In this document: positions 9,328-18,265 of the stretch, piece by piece
How the letters are laid out: each line of letters starts with the position of its first letter
Numbering within the stretch: position 1 is the first letter of the stretch
Assembly (NCBI RefSeq): GCF_029222965.1
Contig: NZ_JARHUD010000006.1
Location: 186,001 to 250,000 of the forward strand
Direction: 5' to 3'
DNA: 64,000 bases
Source of the DNA: Aquibaculum arenosum
GTDB taxonomy: Bacteria > Pseudomonadota > Alphaproteobacteria > Kiloniellales > DSM-21159
Notes under the pieces: model-generated
What the model was told of the DNA's origin: nothing
The model's input: only the letters and a program-made list of their open reading frames with translations
Databases searched by the model: none
Program-made: the position numbers and the translations under genes

Positions 9328-9342
9328 TGTATAGTGTACACA
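9328..9342. promoter_or_regulatory. Candidate GntR operator TGTATA-GTG-TACACA
   Basis: An inverted repeat with 5 of 6 matching arm positions lies in the 120-bp region between the divergent SDR genes. FCD/GntR regulators bind short sites rich in TGT and ACA half-sites, so this is a plausible target of the GntR protein encoded at 7501-8475. A related sequence (ATAGTGTGCAG) occurs at 11250-11260 before dctP. Confidence 0.5.
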
Positions 9343-9391
9343 GTAGACAAACAGGCGCCAGCGTGAAGTCGGCTCGCACAAGGAGGTAACG

Positions 9392-10135
9392 ATGTCATCG
9401 AGACTGGCAGGCAAGCGTGCCATCGTGACTGGCGCCGGCCAGGGGATCGGCCGGGCCATTGCCCTTGCCTTCGCCCGCGAGGGCGCCGACGTTGCGGCGG
9501 CCAGCCGAACGCGCTCGAAGATGGCGGATCTGCCCAGCATTCATCCGGGCATCACGCCCTACGAACTGGACGTCACCGACCCTGCCGGCATCGAGCACCT
9601 GGTTTCCGTATTCGGCCGGGTGGATGTCCTGGTGAACTGTGCAGGCTGGGTGCACAACGGCTCGATCCTTGATTGCTCGGAGGAGGACTGGGCCAGAAGC
9701 CTTGACCAGAACGCGACCTCGGCCTTTCGCATGATGCGCGCGGTGCTGCCGGGCATGATCGAGCGGGGCCGCGGATCAATCATCAACGTGGCCTCCGTCG
9801 CATCCTCGGTCACCGGTGTCGCCAGTCGCGCGGCCTATGGGGCCAGCAAGGCCGCGATGATCGGACTCACCAAGGCTGCGGCGCGCGATGTCATTCGCTC
9901 CGGCGTGCGGGTCAACGCGCTCTGCCCTGGCACCACGCTTTCCCCCTCATTGGAGGAGCGGATCGAGGCTTCGGAAGAACCCGAAGCCACCCGCAAGGCT
10001 TTCCTGGCACGCCAGCCCATGGGTCGGCTCGGCACCGCCGAGGAGATGGCGGCCGCCGCCCTCTATCTAGCCGGCGATGAGTCTGCCTTCACCACTGGCA
10101 TCACCCTGGTGGTGGATGGAGGTCAGACGCTGTGA
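9392..10135 (+). CDS. SDR-family oxidoreductase (2-keto-3-deoxy-L-fuconate dehydrogenase-like)
   Basis: 247 aa classical SDR with TGAGQGIGRAIALAF, LDVTD, VNCAGWVHNG, catalytic VASVASSVTGVASRAAYGASK and VDGGQTL. The block VNALCPGTTLSPSLEERIEA and the overall length match the group that includes 2-keto-3-deoxy-L-fuconate dehydrogenase and BDH2/DHRS6-type enzymes. Its stop overlaps the GTG start of the next dehydrogenase by 4 bp. AGGAGG at 9381 provides a strong ribosome site. It probably oxidises a hydroxy-acid intermediate imported by the neighbouring TRAP system. Confidence 0.85.
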   Translation: MSSRLAGKRAIVTGAGQGIGRAIALAFAREGADVAAASRTRSKMADLPSIHPGITPYELDVTDPAGIEHLVSVFGRVDVLVNCAGWVHNGSILDCSEEDWARSLDQNATSAFRMMRAVLPGMIERGRGSIINVASVASSVTGVASRAAYGASKAAMIGLTKAAARDVIRSGVRVNALCPGTTLSPSLEERIEASEEPEATRKAFLARQPMGRLGTAEEMAAAALYLAGDESAFTTGITLVVDGGQTL

Positions 10136-11202
10136 CCGACGGCGCGCCGCCGCCCGCCGCCTACCGAGTGGTACCGGAAAACCTGGCTGCTTTCAGCCGA
10201 CAGGTTCTGGCGGCCGCCGGCGCCGATGAGCCCACGGCGGAGGCTGCCACGCGCGCTATGATGCACGGATCGCTGCACGGCGTGGACAGTCACGGGATCC
10301 GGCTGCTGGATCACTACGCCACAGTTCTCGAGAGCGGCCGCGTCAACCCCGCCCCAGAGGTGACGCTCAAGCGAACCGCGCGCGCCACCACCTTGCTCGA
10401 CGCCGATGACGGGCACGGTGCGCTTGCCGGCTATCGCGCCATGGAGGAAGCGGCCACCCTCGCACAAGACTGCGGCCTGGCCGCCGTCGGCATCGTCAAC
10501 AGCTCCCACTTCGGCCCGGCCGGGGCCTACGCCCTGGCAGCGGCGGAAGCGGACATGATCGGCCTGGTCACCTGCAATGCCGACAGCTTCGTGCGGTTGC
10601 ACGAGGGAGCGGAGCGCTTTCACGGCACCAACCCTATCGCCTGCGCGGTTCCGGTAGCGGGACAGAAGCCCTGGCTACTGGACATGGCAAGCAGTGCCGT
10701 GCCCTTCAATCGCGTCCAACTCTACAAGAGCCTGGGGCAGGACTTGCCCCCGGATGTTGCCTCGGATGAGCGAGGCGAGGACACGGCGAACCCCGAGGCG
10801 GTGGCCATGCTCGCTCCCTTGGGCGGGGCCTTCGGCTTCAAAGGCGCGGGCCTCGCCGGTCTGGCCGAGATCCTCAGTGCTGTCGTCACCGGCATGCGGC
10901 TCAGCTTCGAACTGCTGCCCATGGGCGGACCCGATCTCAGCACGCCGCGCAAACTGGGTGCCTTTGCTCTTGCGATGTGTCCCGATGCCTTTGTTTCACG
11001 CGACGACTTCCAGGCGGGGATGGAGCACTATCTGGAGGCGCTGCGTGCCTCCCCGGCGCGCGCCAGCGGACAGGTCATGGCCCCCGGCGACCGTGAATGG
11101 GCCGAAGCAGAGCAGCGACGCCGTAATGGTATTCCAATCGACCCCACGACACTTGAGAACTTCGAGCGCCTGGCCGAACGCTATCGGCTATCGGTGCCGT
11201 GA
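10132..11202 (+). CDS. Malate/L-lactate dehydrogenase family (Ldh2-type) oxidoreductase
   Basis: 356 aa from a GTG start overlapping the previous stop (GTGA). The N-terminal helix region has ARAMMHGSLHGVDSHGIRLL, and NSSHFGPAGAYALAAAE follows, both characteristic of the Ldh2/MdhII NAD(P)-dependent family (ureidoglycolate, sulfolactate, malate and 2,3-diketogulonate reductases). GGAFGFKGAGLAGLAEILSA lies in the C-terminal part. It is co-translated with the SDR upstream, and both precede a TRAP transporter, suggesting sequential oxidation of one hydroxy-acid substrate. The substrate cannot be read from sequence. Confidence 0.87.
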   Translation: MTDGAPPPAAYRVVPENLAAFSRQVLAAAGADEPTAEAATRAMMHGSLHGVDSHGIRLLDHYATVLESGRVNPAPEVTLKRTARATTLLDADDGHGALAGYRAMEEAATLAQDCGLAAVGIVNSSHFGPAGAYALAAAEADMIGLVTCNADSFVRLHEGAERFHGTNPIACAVPVAGQKPWLLDMASSAVPFNRVQLYKSLGQDLPPDVASDERGEDTANPEAVAMLAPLGGAFGFKGAGLAGLAEILSAVVTGMRLSFELLPMGGPDLSTPRKLGAFALAMCPDAFVSRDDFQAGMEHYLEALRASPARASGQVMAPGDREWAEAEQRRRNGIPIDPTTLENFERLAERYRLSVP

Positions 11203-11249
11203 AAGGATGCGAAGCCCAAGGCCCAGGCGGCGGCCGGGCCGCTGGAAGC

Positions 11250-11260
11250 ATAGTGTGCAG
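11250..11260. promoter_or_regulatory. Possible second GntR site before dctP
   Basis: ATAGTGTGCAG matches ATAGTGTACAC at 9331-9341 in 9 of 11 positions. It lies 47 bp before the dctP start in a 105-bp gap, so the transporter genes may have their own regulated promoter under the same GntR protein. The site is weakly supported, resting only on this similarity. Confidence 0.3.
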
Positions 11261-11307
11261 CAACCCTAGCCCCATGAGACAGGGGGGTCGTTCAGAGGAG
11301 GAAACCG

Positions 11308-12297
11308 ATGACAAGCCTTTCCAAGAGCCTGACCTTCGCGTGCGCTGGCGCCGTTCTGGCCCTCAGCGCCCACGGCACCGCCACGGCGCAGGAATACAGC
11401 CTGCGCTTCAACCATGTCCTCGGACCGGGCGAACCCTTCCATGAAGGCTTCCAGAAATGGGCCGAGCGGGTCGAGGAGCGGACCGACGGCGGCCTGCAGA
11501 TGGATGTCTACCACAGCTCCCAGCTCGGCGTGGAGGAAGACATCATCGAGCAGATCCGCCAGGGCGCCAACATCGGCCAGAACACCGACGCAGCGCGCAT
11601 GGGCAACTACGTGCCCGGTATCGCGGTGGTGAATGGTCCCTACTTCGTAGGCTCACTGGAGGAGGCCTTCGCCTTGGCGGACTCGCCGACCATGCAGGAG
11701 TGGATGGACGAACTGGCGAACGACCACGGCATCCAAGTGGTGTGCTTCGACTGGGTGCAGGGCTTCAGGCACTTCTTCACCAACGAGCCCGTGCGCACGC
11801 CCGAGGATCTGGATGGTCTGCGCATCCGCACGCCCCCGGCACCGATCTGGCAGGAATCGATCCGCGCACTGGGCGCCACGCCCACGGCCATGAACTTCGG
11901 CGACATCTATCCAGGTCTGCAGCAGCGCGCCGTTGACGGCGCCGAGCTGGTCTACCCGAACATCACGGCCGCCAACCTGAACGAGGTGCTCAGCCACGCC
12001 AACGAGACCGCGCACATCCTCTTGATCAACTTCCAGGTGGTCAGTGCGGAGTGGTTCAACGGCCTGCCCGAGGACTACCAGACGGCCCTGGTGGAAGAAT
12101 GCCGCGCGGCTGGCCAGGAGACCTCGCGGGTGATCGAGCAGGCCACTCAGGAAGCCAAGGCGCAGCTCCAGGAGGCCGGCATGACCATCGTGGAGGACGT
12201 CGACCTCGAGGCCTTCCGCGCCGCTGGTGATGCGGCCTATGAAGCGCTGGACCTGCTGGAAGCCCGCGACCAGGTCCAGGCGGAAATCCAGGACTGA
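11308..12297 (+). CDS. dctP: TRAP transporter substrate-binding protein (DctP family)
   Basis: 329 aa. Residues 1-27 are a signal peptide (SLTFACAGAVLALSAHGTATA). The mature part starts with YSLRFNHVLGPGEPFHEGFQ, typical of DctP proteins. The conserved arginine region LRIRTPPAPIWQESIRALGATPTAMNF binds the carboxylate of the ligand, so an organic acid is expected. A strong GAGGAGG ribosome site precedes the ATG. The DctQ and DctM genes follow. Confidence 0.92.
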   Translation: MTSLSKSLTFACAGAVLALSAHGTATAQEYSLRFNHVLGPGEPFHEGFQKWAERVEERTDGGLQMDVYHSSQLGVEEDIIEQIRQGANIGQNTDAARMGNYVPGIAVVNGPYFVGSLEEAFALADSPTMQEWMDELANDHGIQVVCFDWVQGFRHFFTNEPVRTPEDLDGLRIRTPPAPIWQESIRALGATPTAMNFGDIYPGLQQRAVDGAELVYPNITAANLNEVLSHANETAHILLINFQVVSAEWFNGLPEDYQTALVEECRAAGQETSRVIEQATQEAKAQLQEAGMTIVEDVDLEAFRAAGDAAYEALDLLEARDQVQAEIQD

Positions 12298-12308
12298 TGT
12301 AACGCTCA

Positions 12309-12344
12309 CGCCCGATTGGCCCTTTGCTTCGGGCCGATCGGGCG
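12309..12344 (+). promoter_or_regulatory. Intercistronic stem-loop after dctP
   Basis: CGCCCGATTGGCCC (12309-12322) pairs with GGGCCGATCGGGCG (12331-12344): 14 pairs including one G-U, with an 8-base loop. No clean T-run follows directly. It lies 11 bp after the dctP stop in a 147-bp gap before dctQ. Like the hairpin after the LIV binding protein, it could stabilise or partly terminate the message so that the binding protein is made in excess. Confidence 0.7.
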
Positions 12345-12444
12345 CAGGCTTCCCCCTTCTTCTGTCGCTGCCTGCGCCGACAGCGATTATTCTGTGGGCC
12401 CGAGCGTGCCGGCCCACTCCAGGAACGGGACATAAAGGCTTAGA

Positions 12445-12939
12445 ATGGCGAAACTCGCTTCGCTGCTCAGACGTATCGAAGCCATTCTGGCAGGAACTTT
12501 CCTGCTGCTCATGGTGGCGCTGATCTTTACAGGCGGGATCGCCCGCATGCTGGGCCATCCCCTCAATTGGACGATCGATCTCGCCACCTGCTTCTTTGCC
12601 TGGGGCTGCTTTCTCTGTGCCGATATCGCCTGGCGGCGCGATGCGCTGATGTCGATCAACCTGGTGCCGAACAGCCTGCCGCCACGCGCAGCGCAGGCCC
12701 TTGCCCTGATCAACCACACCATCATCGCCGGCTTCCTCGGATACGTCATCTATGCCGGCACCCTTCTGTCCTGGACCAGCCGCGCTCGTAGCTTCCAGGG
12801 CATCCCTGGCGTCAGCTACTCCTGGGTGACCGCCAGCATCGTCGTGGGCAGCGCGCTGCTGCTGGTCACCACACTGCATCGCATGGTGGGCCTGGTGCGG
12901 CAGGAGCCGGACGCCGCGCGCGTGAGCGGAAGTCCCTAG
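12445..12939 (+). CDS. dctQ: TRAP transporter small permease (DctQ family)
   Basis: 164 aa with four predicted membrane helices (about residues 15-38, 50-70, 85-108, 130-152). It has the DctQ pattern LNWTIDLATCFFAWGCFLCADIAWRR, where tryptophans and charged residues mark the second helix. It joins with the DctM subunit encoded 5 bp downstream. The substrate is supplied by the DctP protein. Confidence 0.88.
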   Translation: MAKLASLLRRIEAILAGTFLLLMVALIFTGGIARMLGHPLNWTIDLATCFFAWGCFLCADIAWRRDALMSINLVPNSLPPRAAQALALINHTIIAGFLGYVIYAGTLLSWTSRARSFQGIPGVSYSWVTASIVVGSALLLVTTLHRMVGLVRQEPDAARVSGSP

Positions 12940-12944
12940 CCGCC

Positions 12945-14225
12945 ATGCTTCTGGTCATCGCCGCCTTCGCCGTCCTGCTGCTGATGGGCATGCCCGTTGC
13001 CTTCGCAATCGGCATCTCCGGCGCACTCTTCTTCGTACAGAATCCGGAACTGCCCTTCACCATCCCGGTGCAGGTGACCGTTTCGCAGACGCAGAACTTC
13101 GCTCTGCTGGCCGTGCCGCTGTTCATCATGGCCGGCAACTTCATGAATCGCTCCGGCATCACGGAGCGCCTGCTCGATCTGGCATCGATCCTGACTGGCC
13201 GCCTGCGCGGCGGCCTGGCCCAGGTGTCCCTGGCACTTTCGGCTCTAATGGGTGGTGTTTCCGGCTCGGCGATTGCCGATGCGGCCATGCAGACCCGAAT
13301 GCTGGGCCACGAGATGGTGCGCCGCGGCTTCACCAGAGGCTTCACCGGCGGCATCCTCGCCTTCGGCGCCACCTTGACCCCAATCATTCCACCCGGGATC
13401 GGAATGATCCTCTACGGCACCATCGGCCAAGTCTCCATCGGCCGGCTTTTCGCCGCCGGCTTCATCCCTGCCCTGCTGCTCTGGGTTGCGCTGGCCACGA
13501 CTGTCTGGTGGACGGCGGCAAAGCGCGGCTACAAGCCGGAGCGCGAGAAGTCACCTGCCGCCGCGGAAGTCGGCCGGGCGCTAATCGCCGGCATCTGGGC
13601 GCTGCTCTTCCCGGTCTTCCTGCTGGTCGGCCTGCGCATGGGGATCTTCACACCCTCGGAGATTGGCGCCTTTGCCGTGGTCTATGCTCTGCTCATCGGC
13701 GTTCTGGTCTATCGGCGCCTGAAGCTCCGCGGCTTCGTGGAAGGCCTCGAGAGCAGCCTCGCCGACGTGGGCGCCGTCATGTTCCTCATCGCGCTCTCGG
13801 CCATCTTCAGCTACGGAATCGTCATGGAGCGGCTGCCCGAGGCGGCAGCCGGCTGGGTGACCGGCATCACCCAAACGCCCTGGCTGGTGATGATCCTCAT
13901 CGCGCTCCTGGTGCTGGCCATCGGCTTCTTCGTGGATGCAACGGTGCTGATCATCATGCTGACGCCGATCTTCCTGCCGCTGATGCGTCAGCTCGGCGCC
14001 GACCCCGTGCACTTTGGCATCATCTTCATCCTCGCAGCCACGATCGGCAACTTCACGCCGCCGGTGGGGGCAGCCATGTATGCGGTCTGCTCCATCCTGC
14101 GCTGCCCGGTCGGAGAGTACACTCGTGAATCCCTGCCCTTCCTGGGCGCCGTCACACTGGTCATCTTGGGTCTGGTGTTTCTGCCCGGCGCAGTGCTCTT
14201 CCTGCCGAACCTGATCTTCGGCTGA
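12945..14225 (+). CDS. dctM: TRAP transporter large permease (DctM family)
   Basis: 426 aa, the usual DctM length, with about twelve membrane segments. MGGVSGSAIADAAMQTRML and the proline-rich ATLTPIIPPGIGMILYG and AATIGNFTPPVGAAMYAVC are DctM signatures. It imports the organic-acid ligand with sodium ions. It is the last gene of the 9392-14225 run; the convergent ELM1-family gene begins 25 bp on. Confidence 0.93.
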   Translation: MLLVIAAFAVLLLMGMPVAFAIGISGALFFVQNPELPFTIPVQVTVSQTQNFALLAVPLFIMAGNFMNRSGITERLLDLASILTGRLRGGLAQVSLALSALMGGVSGSAIADAAMQTRMLGHEMVRRGFTRGFTGGILAFGATLTPIIPPGIGMILYGTIGQVSIGRLFAAGFIPALLLWVALATTVWWTAAKRGYKPEREKSPAAAEVGRALIAGIWALLFPVFLLVGLRMGIFTPSEIGAFAVVYALLIGVLVYRRLKLRGFVEGLESSLADVGAVMFLIALSAIFSYGIVMERLPEAAAGWVTGITQTPWLVMILIALLVLAIGFFVDATVLIIMLTPIFLPLMRQLGADPVHFGIIFILAATIGNFTPPVGAAMYAVCSILRCPVGEYTRESLPFLGAVTLVILGLVFLPGAVLFLPNLIFG

Positions 14226-14250
14226 GCGCCCCTGCTCGGCGCCTTTAGCT

Positions 14251-15405
14251 CTATGCGCTTGGCGCAGCGAAAAGCGCGCGCACCCGCGCCACCGCCCGTG
14301 AAATGTCTTCCAAAGGCGGCGGGTTGGGCGGCGGATCGCCCTCATCCAGCCAGGCGGCGCGACCGCTTCGCAGCAGGTAGTCGTGGATGATGCGGATGTC
14401 GCGGGTGATCCGCTTGGGCCCCAGGCGCATGCCCATGAGGTAAACGAAGGCCCGGAAGTCGAAGGCATCGCCGCCGTTGAAGAAGGCCCAACGCCCTTGC
14501 CTGCGTGCGTCACGCATGGAGCGCCAGCCGACACCCAGATCGAAGAGATAGACCGGCTTGCCCGTGGCGCAGGCCTCAGTGGCCATGGAGACGCTGTCGC
14601 CGGTCACGACCACGCGCTCGGCCAGGCCCAGGAAGGCGAAGTAGGGGTTGTCCGGGTCCTGGGGCCGCCAGCGATAGAGCAGGTGCGGGACGTCTAGCGC
14701 GGCTTCCAAGGGCGCCAGGGTTTCGGGCCCGGTCCTCGCACTGGTGGTGATCAGCAGCGAGGCGCCGTGGCGTTTTGCCAGTGCCGAGGCCTCTCGCCCG
14801 AGGCGCTCGGCGGCCGCCGCGTCGTAGCTGTAGGGCCCGCTGTTGCCGCCGATCACCACCGCGATGTAGGGACCCGGCAGATGGGCCAGGCGGTCCTTCC
14901 AGGCTTCGGCATCGGCTTCCAGCCGTTCGGGCTTGACCCGATGCAGGGGGGTCTTGTTCTGGAGGATGACCGGATGGTCGCGCAGGCGGTATTGCGGCGT
15001 GGTGACCACCAAATCCCAGCGGTGGAAGGCTGCCCAGGGCCGGCCGAGATGCACCAGCCGCACCCGTTTCTCGGGCCGCGCCTGGGCTTGCACCCAGCGG
15101 CAAATCGGTTCGTTGCGCCGCCCGGCCGAGATCACCAGGTCGGGCCAGGGCGGGTGCAGCGCAGACGACTTCTCCCGCACCACCCCGCGCAGTGTCGGTC
15201 CATGGGTCAGGTTCACCAGCAGTTCATAGGGCTTGTAGACGAAGCGCCGGATCTCATAGGGCCAACCCAAAGCCTCGGCCAGAGCCAGCACCTGGGTGTT
15301 GTCCCCGGCCCGGTGGCCCATCATCAGCCAGACCTTGGGCGGGTCTGCATCCAGCGGATCGCTTAGCGCAGGCTGCTGGTGGGGAGTGTCCGTTTCTTGC
15401 GGCAA
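14251..15405 (-). CDS. ELM1-family protein (mitochondrial fission ELM1 / DUF1022)
   Basis: 384 aa. The opening KVWLMMGHRAGDNTQVLALA followed by LGWPYEIRRF is the hallmark of the ELM1 (DUF1022) family, known from plant mitochondrial fission factor ELM1 and many alphaproteobacteria. Later blocks PYIAVVIGGNSGPYSYDAA, LLITTSARTGPETL, and VVTGDSVSMATEACATGKPV resemble a GT-B glycosyltransferase fold, so it may act on cell-surface sugars. The bacterial role is not established. It lies 79 bp after the sensor-kinase gene on the same strand. Confidence 0.82.
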   Translation of the reverse strand: MPQETDTPHQQPALSDPLDADPPKVWLMMGHRAGDNTQVLALAEALGWPYEIRRFVYKPYELLVNLTHGPTLRGVVREKSSALHPPWPDLVISAGRRNEPICRWVQAQARPEKRVRLVHLGRPWAAFHRWDLVVTTPQYRLRDHPVILQNKTPLHRVKPERLEADAEAWKDRLAHLPGPYIAVVIGGNSGPYSYDAAAAERLGREASALAKRHGASLLITTSARTGPETLAPLEAALDVPHLLYRWRPQDPDNPYFAFLGLAERVVVTGDSVSMATEACATGKPVYLFDLGVGWRSMRDARRQGRWAFFNGGDAFDFRAFVYLMGMRLGPKRITRDIRIIHDYLLRSGRAAWLDEGDPPPNPPPLEDISRAVARVRALFAAPSA

Positions 15406-15484
15406 AGCGGGGAGTCCATCGCTCGGGGAGGGTCTTGATAGACGGCGGCACCAAGCGGGTCAAACCGGCCCGCGGAGCGGAAGA

Positions 15485-17008
15485 TCAGTCGCTGCGCGGC
15501 ATCTCGGCGCGCACGCGCAGACCGCCGCCCTCGCGATTCTCCGCGCGCACCGTACCGCCGATGGCCTCGATGTTGCGGCGGACCACCCAAAGACCAATGC
15601 CAAAGTTCGGCAGCTTAATGCCGCCTGGGTGCCCCAGCTCACCGTCCGACGCGCTCCTGGGCCGCTTCGTATAGTTGCGCTCGAAGATGCGCTCCACATC
15701 GCCGTCGACGACGCCGGGACCACGATCCTCCACCGACAGCACCGCTTTGTTGCCTTCACGCACCAGGGCTATGCGCACCTCGCCGCCGGGCGGAGAGAAG
15801 CTCACGGCGTTGTCCAACAGGTTCTCGACGACCGTTTCCACCAGTTCGTCGCTGGCAAGGATCTCGACGCCCGGCTCCAGGTGAGAAACCACGCGCACGG
15901 TGGCATTGCCGGGCGCGCCGATGGCATAGGGGGCGATCAACTGCCCCAGCAACGCAGAGAGGTCGATGCGCTCGCGCGGCGGGTTCATCAGCTCGGCAAC
16001 GGTTTCTTCCATGCGCCGCGCCGCAGCCACCAGACCGTCGAGCCTGGCCACCGACTGCTCAACAAGATGCAGCGCGCGCTGGCCGCGCTCATGCTCCGGC
16101 GACACCGCGCGGCGCAGCAGTTCCACCGATTGGCTGATCACCGCCAGGGGCGCCTTCAGGGCGTGAGCATTCTCCTCGGCGGCGTAGCGGATCTCCCGGG
16201 AGGAGTCTTCCAGGGTGGCCACCATGCGGTCGAACTCCTCGGCGACACCTGCCAGCTCGGGCATGCGATTGAGCTTGGCGAAGGAGGCACCATCGACCAC
16301 CGAGCGCGCCCGAATACGTTCGGCCAAGCCGGCAAAGCGGCGCAGGCTCACCCAGAAGCCCAGGAAGAGCAGGATGATCACCACGGCCATCAGCAGATAA
16401 ATGGCCGCCGCGAGCCGCACTTCGGGCATCTGCCAGTAGGGTTGGCCCAAGGTGGCGCTCAGCAGGCCGGAGGTGGGGTGGGCGGTGACCACGGCCCAGC
16501 ATCCACGCGGCCCGTTGACCGGGGTGATGGAGGTCAGGACTTCCTCTTCACCATCCGGGGAGACGTAGCGGGTCGCCAGGGGCTGCTGTCCCTGGCAGGT
16601 CTCTTCCAGGGTGACCAGCACATCAGTCTCGATGAGCTGTTCCAGTTCCTGCTCCATCTCATCGGTGCCGAGTTGGTCGGTGGAGGCCACCAGGAAGAAG
16701 GAACTGCTGCCCGCCGCTTCCAGGGGGCGCAGGAGCAGGCGCACCTTGACGCCCTGCTGCCCGAGGTCGGCAATGGTCTCCTGCAGCACCGCGGCATCGG
16801 TGCCCTGAAAGCGCTCCAGGAAGGGCTTCAGACTATGACCAATGAGCCAGCCCTGCTGCTGAACGCTTTGCAGCAGCAGGGTGTTGCGCTCCTTGTCCGC
16901 AAGGCGGAAGGGCCCGTAGAGCACCACGGGCACGGCGACAAAAATCACCAGAATGACGAAAAGCTTCGCCCCGAGAGAGCGCCATATCCGACCTGCGGTT
17001 CGCACCAT
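15485..17008 (-). CDS. Membrane sensor histidine kinase
   Basis: 507 aa. A first membrane helix (residues about 12-34), a periplasmic sensor region of roughly 180 residues, a second helix near 225-248, a HAMP-like linker, a dimerisation domain with the phospho-accepting histidine at about residue 282 (AHALKAPLAVI), and the ATPase core: N box VVENLLDNAVSFSPPGG, G1 VEDRGPGVVDGD, G2 NFGIGLWVV. It begins 8 bp after the response-regulator stop, so the two form a pair. The signal is unknown; the lipoprotein gene at the head of the operon hints at envelope sensing. Confidence 0.88.
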   Translation of the reverse strand: MVRTAGRIWRSLGAKLFVILVIFVAVPVVLYGPFRLADKERNTLLLQSVQQQGWLIGHSLKPFLERFQGTDAAVLQETIADLGQQGVKVRLLLRPLEAAGSSSFFLVASTDQLGTDEMEQELEQLIETDVLVTLEETCQGQQPLATRYVSPDGEEEVLTSITPVNGPRGCWAVVTAHPTSGLLSATLGQPYWQMPEVRLAAAIYLLMAVVIILLFLGFWVSLRRFAGLAERIRARSVVDGASFAKLNRMPELAGVAEEFDRMVATLEDSSREIRYAAEENAHALKAPLAVISQSVELLRRAVSPEHERGQRALHLVEQSVARLDGLVAAARRMEETVAELMNPPRERIDLSALLGQLIAPYAIGAPGNATVRVVSHLEPGVEILASDELVETVVENLLDNAVSFSPPGGEVRIALVREGNKAVLSVEDRGPGVVDGDVERIFERNYTKRPRSASDGELGHPGGIKLPNFGIGLWVVRRNIEAIGGTVRAENREGGGLRVRAEMPRSD

Positions 17009-17016
17009 GAGCGACG

Positions 17017-17781
17017 CTACGACTGCCCCTTACGCCAGCGGTATCCAAAGCCCGGGTAATTCTCGATCTCGTCGAACTCAGAATCGAGTTCACGGAACTT
17101 CTGTCGTATGCGCTTCATGAAGGTCCGGACGTTTGCCCGGTAGCCGTCCGGGCCGGAGCCGGCGACGAAACCGCGCCCGTGCACCAGATCGTAGAGCTCC
17201 CGATAGGTCACATCCTGTCCCGCGCGCTCGACCATGAGCTGTACCAGCTTAAATTCTGTCAAGCTGAGATTGACGCGCTTGTTCTTCCAGAAGGCGCGGC
17301 TGCTGTCCAGTTTCAGCTCCAGCTCGCCGAGGCGCCGGGTTTGCCCTTCCTCACCGCCAGCGGTGGCACCAGGCGCTTTCGCTCCGTCGAGGATGAGATC
17401 GATCCGCTTGCGCAAAATCGCAAAGCTGCGTGACTTCTCGACGAAGTCGACGGCGCCGCTGTGCAGGGCGGCCTCTTCGTATATTTGCTCACTGAGCGCG
17501 GTCAGGAAAATCACCGGTACCTCGATGCCGTCATCACGCAGCCGTCGGAGCACCTCGATGCCGTTGATGTCCGGCATGCGCCAGTCCAGCAGCACCAGGT
17601 CGGCTTCGCCGCCATCCCCCAGCCAGTGGAAGAAGGGCTCGCCGCCGTCGAAGGCCTGGACGGCGAAATCCGCCTCGGTGAGATTCTCTGTCAGGGTTTC
17701 ACGGAACAGGGGATCGTCATCGACGATCGCAATCCGCACCTTTTCGTTGGCCGGGAAGGCGGCCGCCTCAGCTAGTACCAT
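17017..17781 (-). CDS. OmpR-type response regulator
   Basis: 254 aa from the ATG at 17781; a TTG 15 bases upstream would give a longer form but has no ribosome site. Receiver domain: acidic pocket VDDDP, phospho-aspartate in LVLLDWRMPDINGI (about residue 66), threonine in VIFLTA, lysine in DFVEKS. A winged-helix DNA-binding domain follows (NLSLTEFKLVQLMVERAGQ, ENYPGFGYRW). It works with the kinase encoded next to it. The start overlaps the end of the lipoprotein gene by 14 bp, indicating coupled translation. Confidence 0.88.
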   Translation of the reverse strand: MVLAEAAAFPANEKVRIAIVDDDPLFRETLTENLTEADFAVQAFDGGEPFFHWLGDGGEADLVLLDWRMPDINGIEVLRRLRDDGIEVPVIFLTALSEQIYEEAALHSGAVDFVEKSRSFAILRKRIDLILDGAKAPGATAGGEEGQTRRLGELELKLDSSRAFWKNKRVNLSLTEFKLVQLMVERAGQDVTYRELYDLVHGRGFVAGSGPDGYRANVRTFMKRIRQKFRELDSEFDEIENYPGFGYRWRKGQS

Positions 17782-18265
17782 TTTCCGCCAATCCAAATTG
17801 CTGAAGACAATCGGTCTGATCGTCGGGGCCGTCGATCTCGTAGGTCAGGGACTGCAAACGACGCTCCCGCAGTGAGGGATAGAAGTATATCTCCAGATGA
17901 CATTCGCCGCGCTTATACGTCCAAATGGTTGCCGGCGATTCTACTCTTACTTGGGCGGGCTGCCCCAACATCTCAACCGTTCCGGCCTCATCTCGCCCGA
18001 CAATTGTGGTGAGAGTAAGGGGCGGCATGGGCTTGCGCGGGCCCGCGGCCGTCGGCCGTCCGCGCCGTCCCTCAGCCGGCTCCGAAACCTGCTGGTCAGG
18101 CTCTAGAACCTCTCCCAGCACAACCTCGACCCTCTCTTCACCGGTCGTTTCACAGCCAGCCAGCAACAGGAACGGCATCATCACTGCTACCAGTAGAAAG
18201 CGACCGCCGCAATTCTTCGGTTGCGGTGCTGCACCAAACACTGCCCTGTCACTGTTATCGTCCAA
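17768..18265 (-). CDS. Putative lipoprotein of unknown function
   Basis: Up to 165 aa. A hydrophobic stretch (FLLVAVMMPFLLLAGC) ends in a lipobox LLAGC with cysteine near residue 38, so export and lipidation are likely; the start is uncertain because the region before the signal is long. The mature part has a proline-rich linker and then a compact region (VGRDEAGTVEMLGQPAQVRV, YKRGECHLEIYFYPSL, LTYEID) with two cysteines. It overlaps the response regulator gene, so it may be part of the same envelope-sensing operon. I do not recognise a named family. Confidence 0.7.
   Translation of the reverse strand: MDDNSDRAVFGAAPQPKNCGGRFLLVAVMMPFLLLAGCETTGEERVEVVLGEVLEPDQQVSEPAEGRRGRPTAAGPRKPMPPLTLTTIVGRDEAGTVEMLGQPAQVRVESPATIWTYKRGECHLEIYFYPSLRERRLQSLTYEIDGPDDQTDCLQQFGLAENGTS

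Noticed and set aside
15296-17059. Plus-strand open frame of 587 codons across the sensor-kinase gene
   Set aside because: The product is His-, Gln- and Arg-rich with no motif, and the reverse strand carries a complete histidine kinase.
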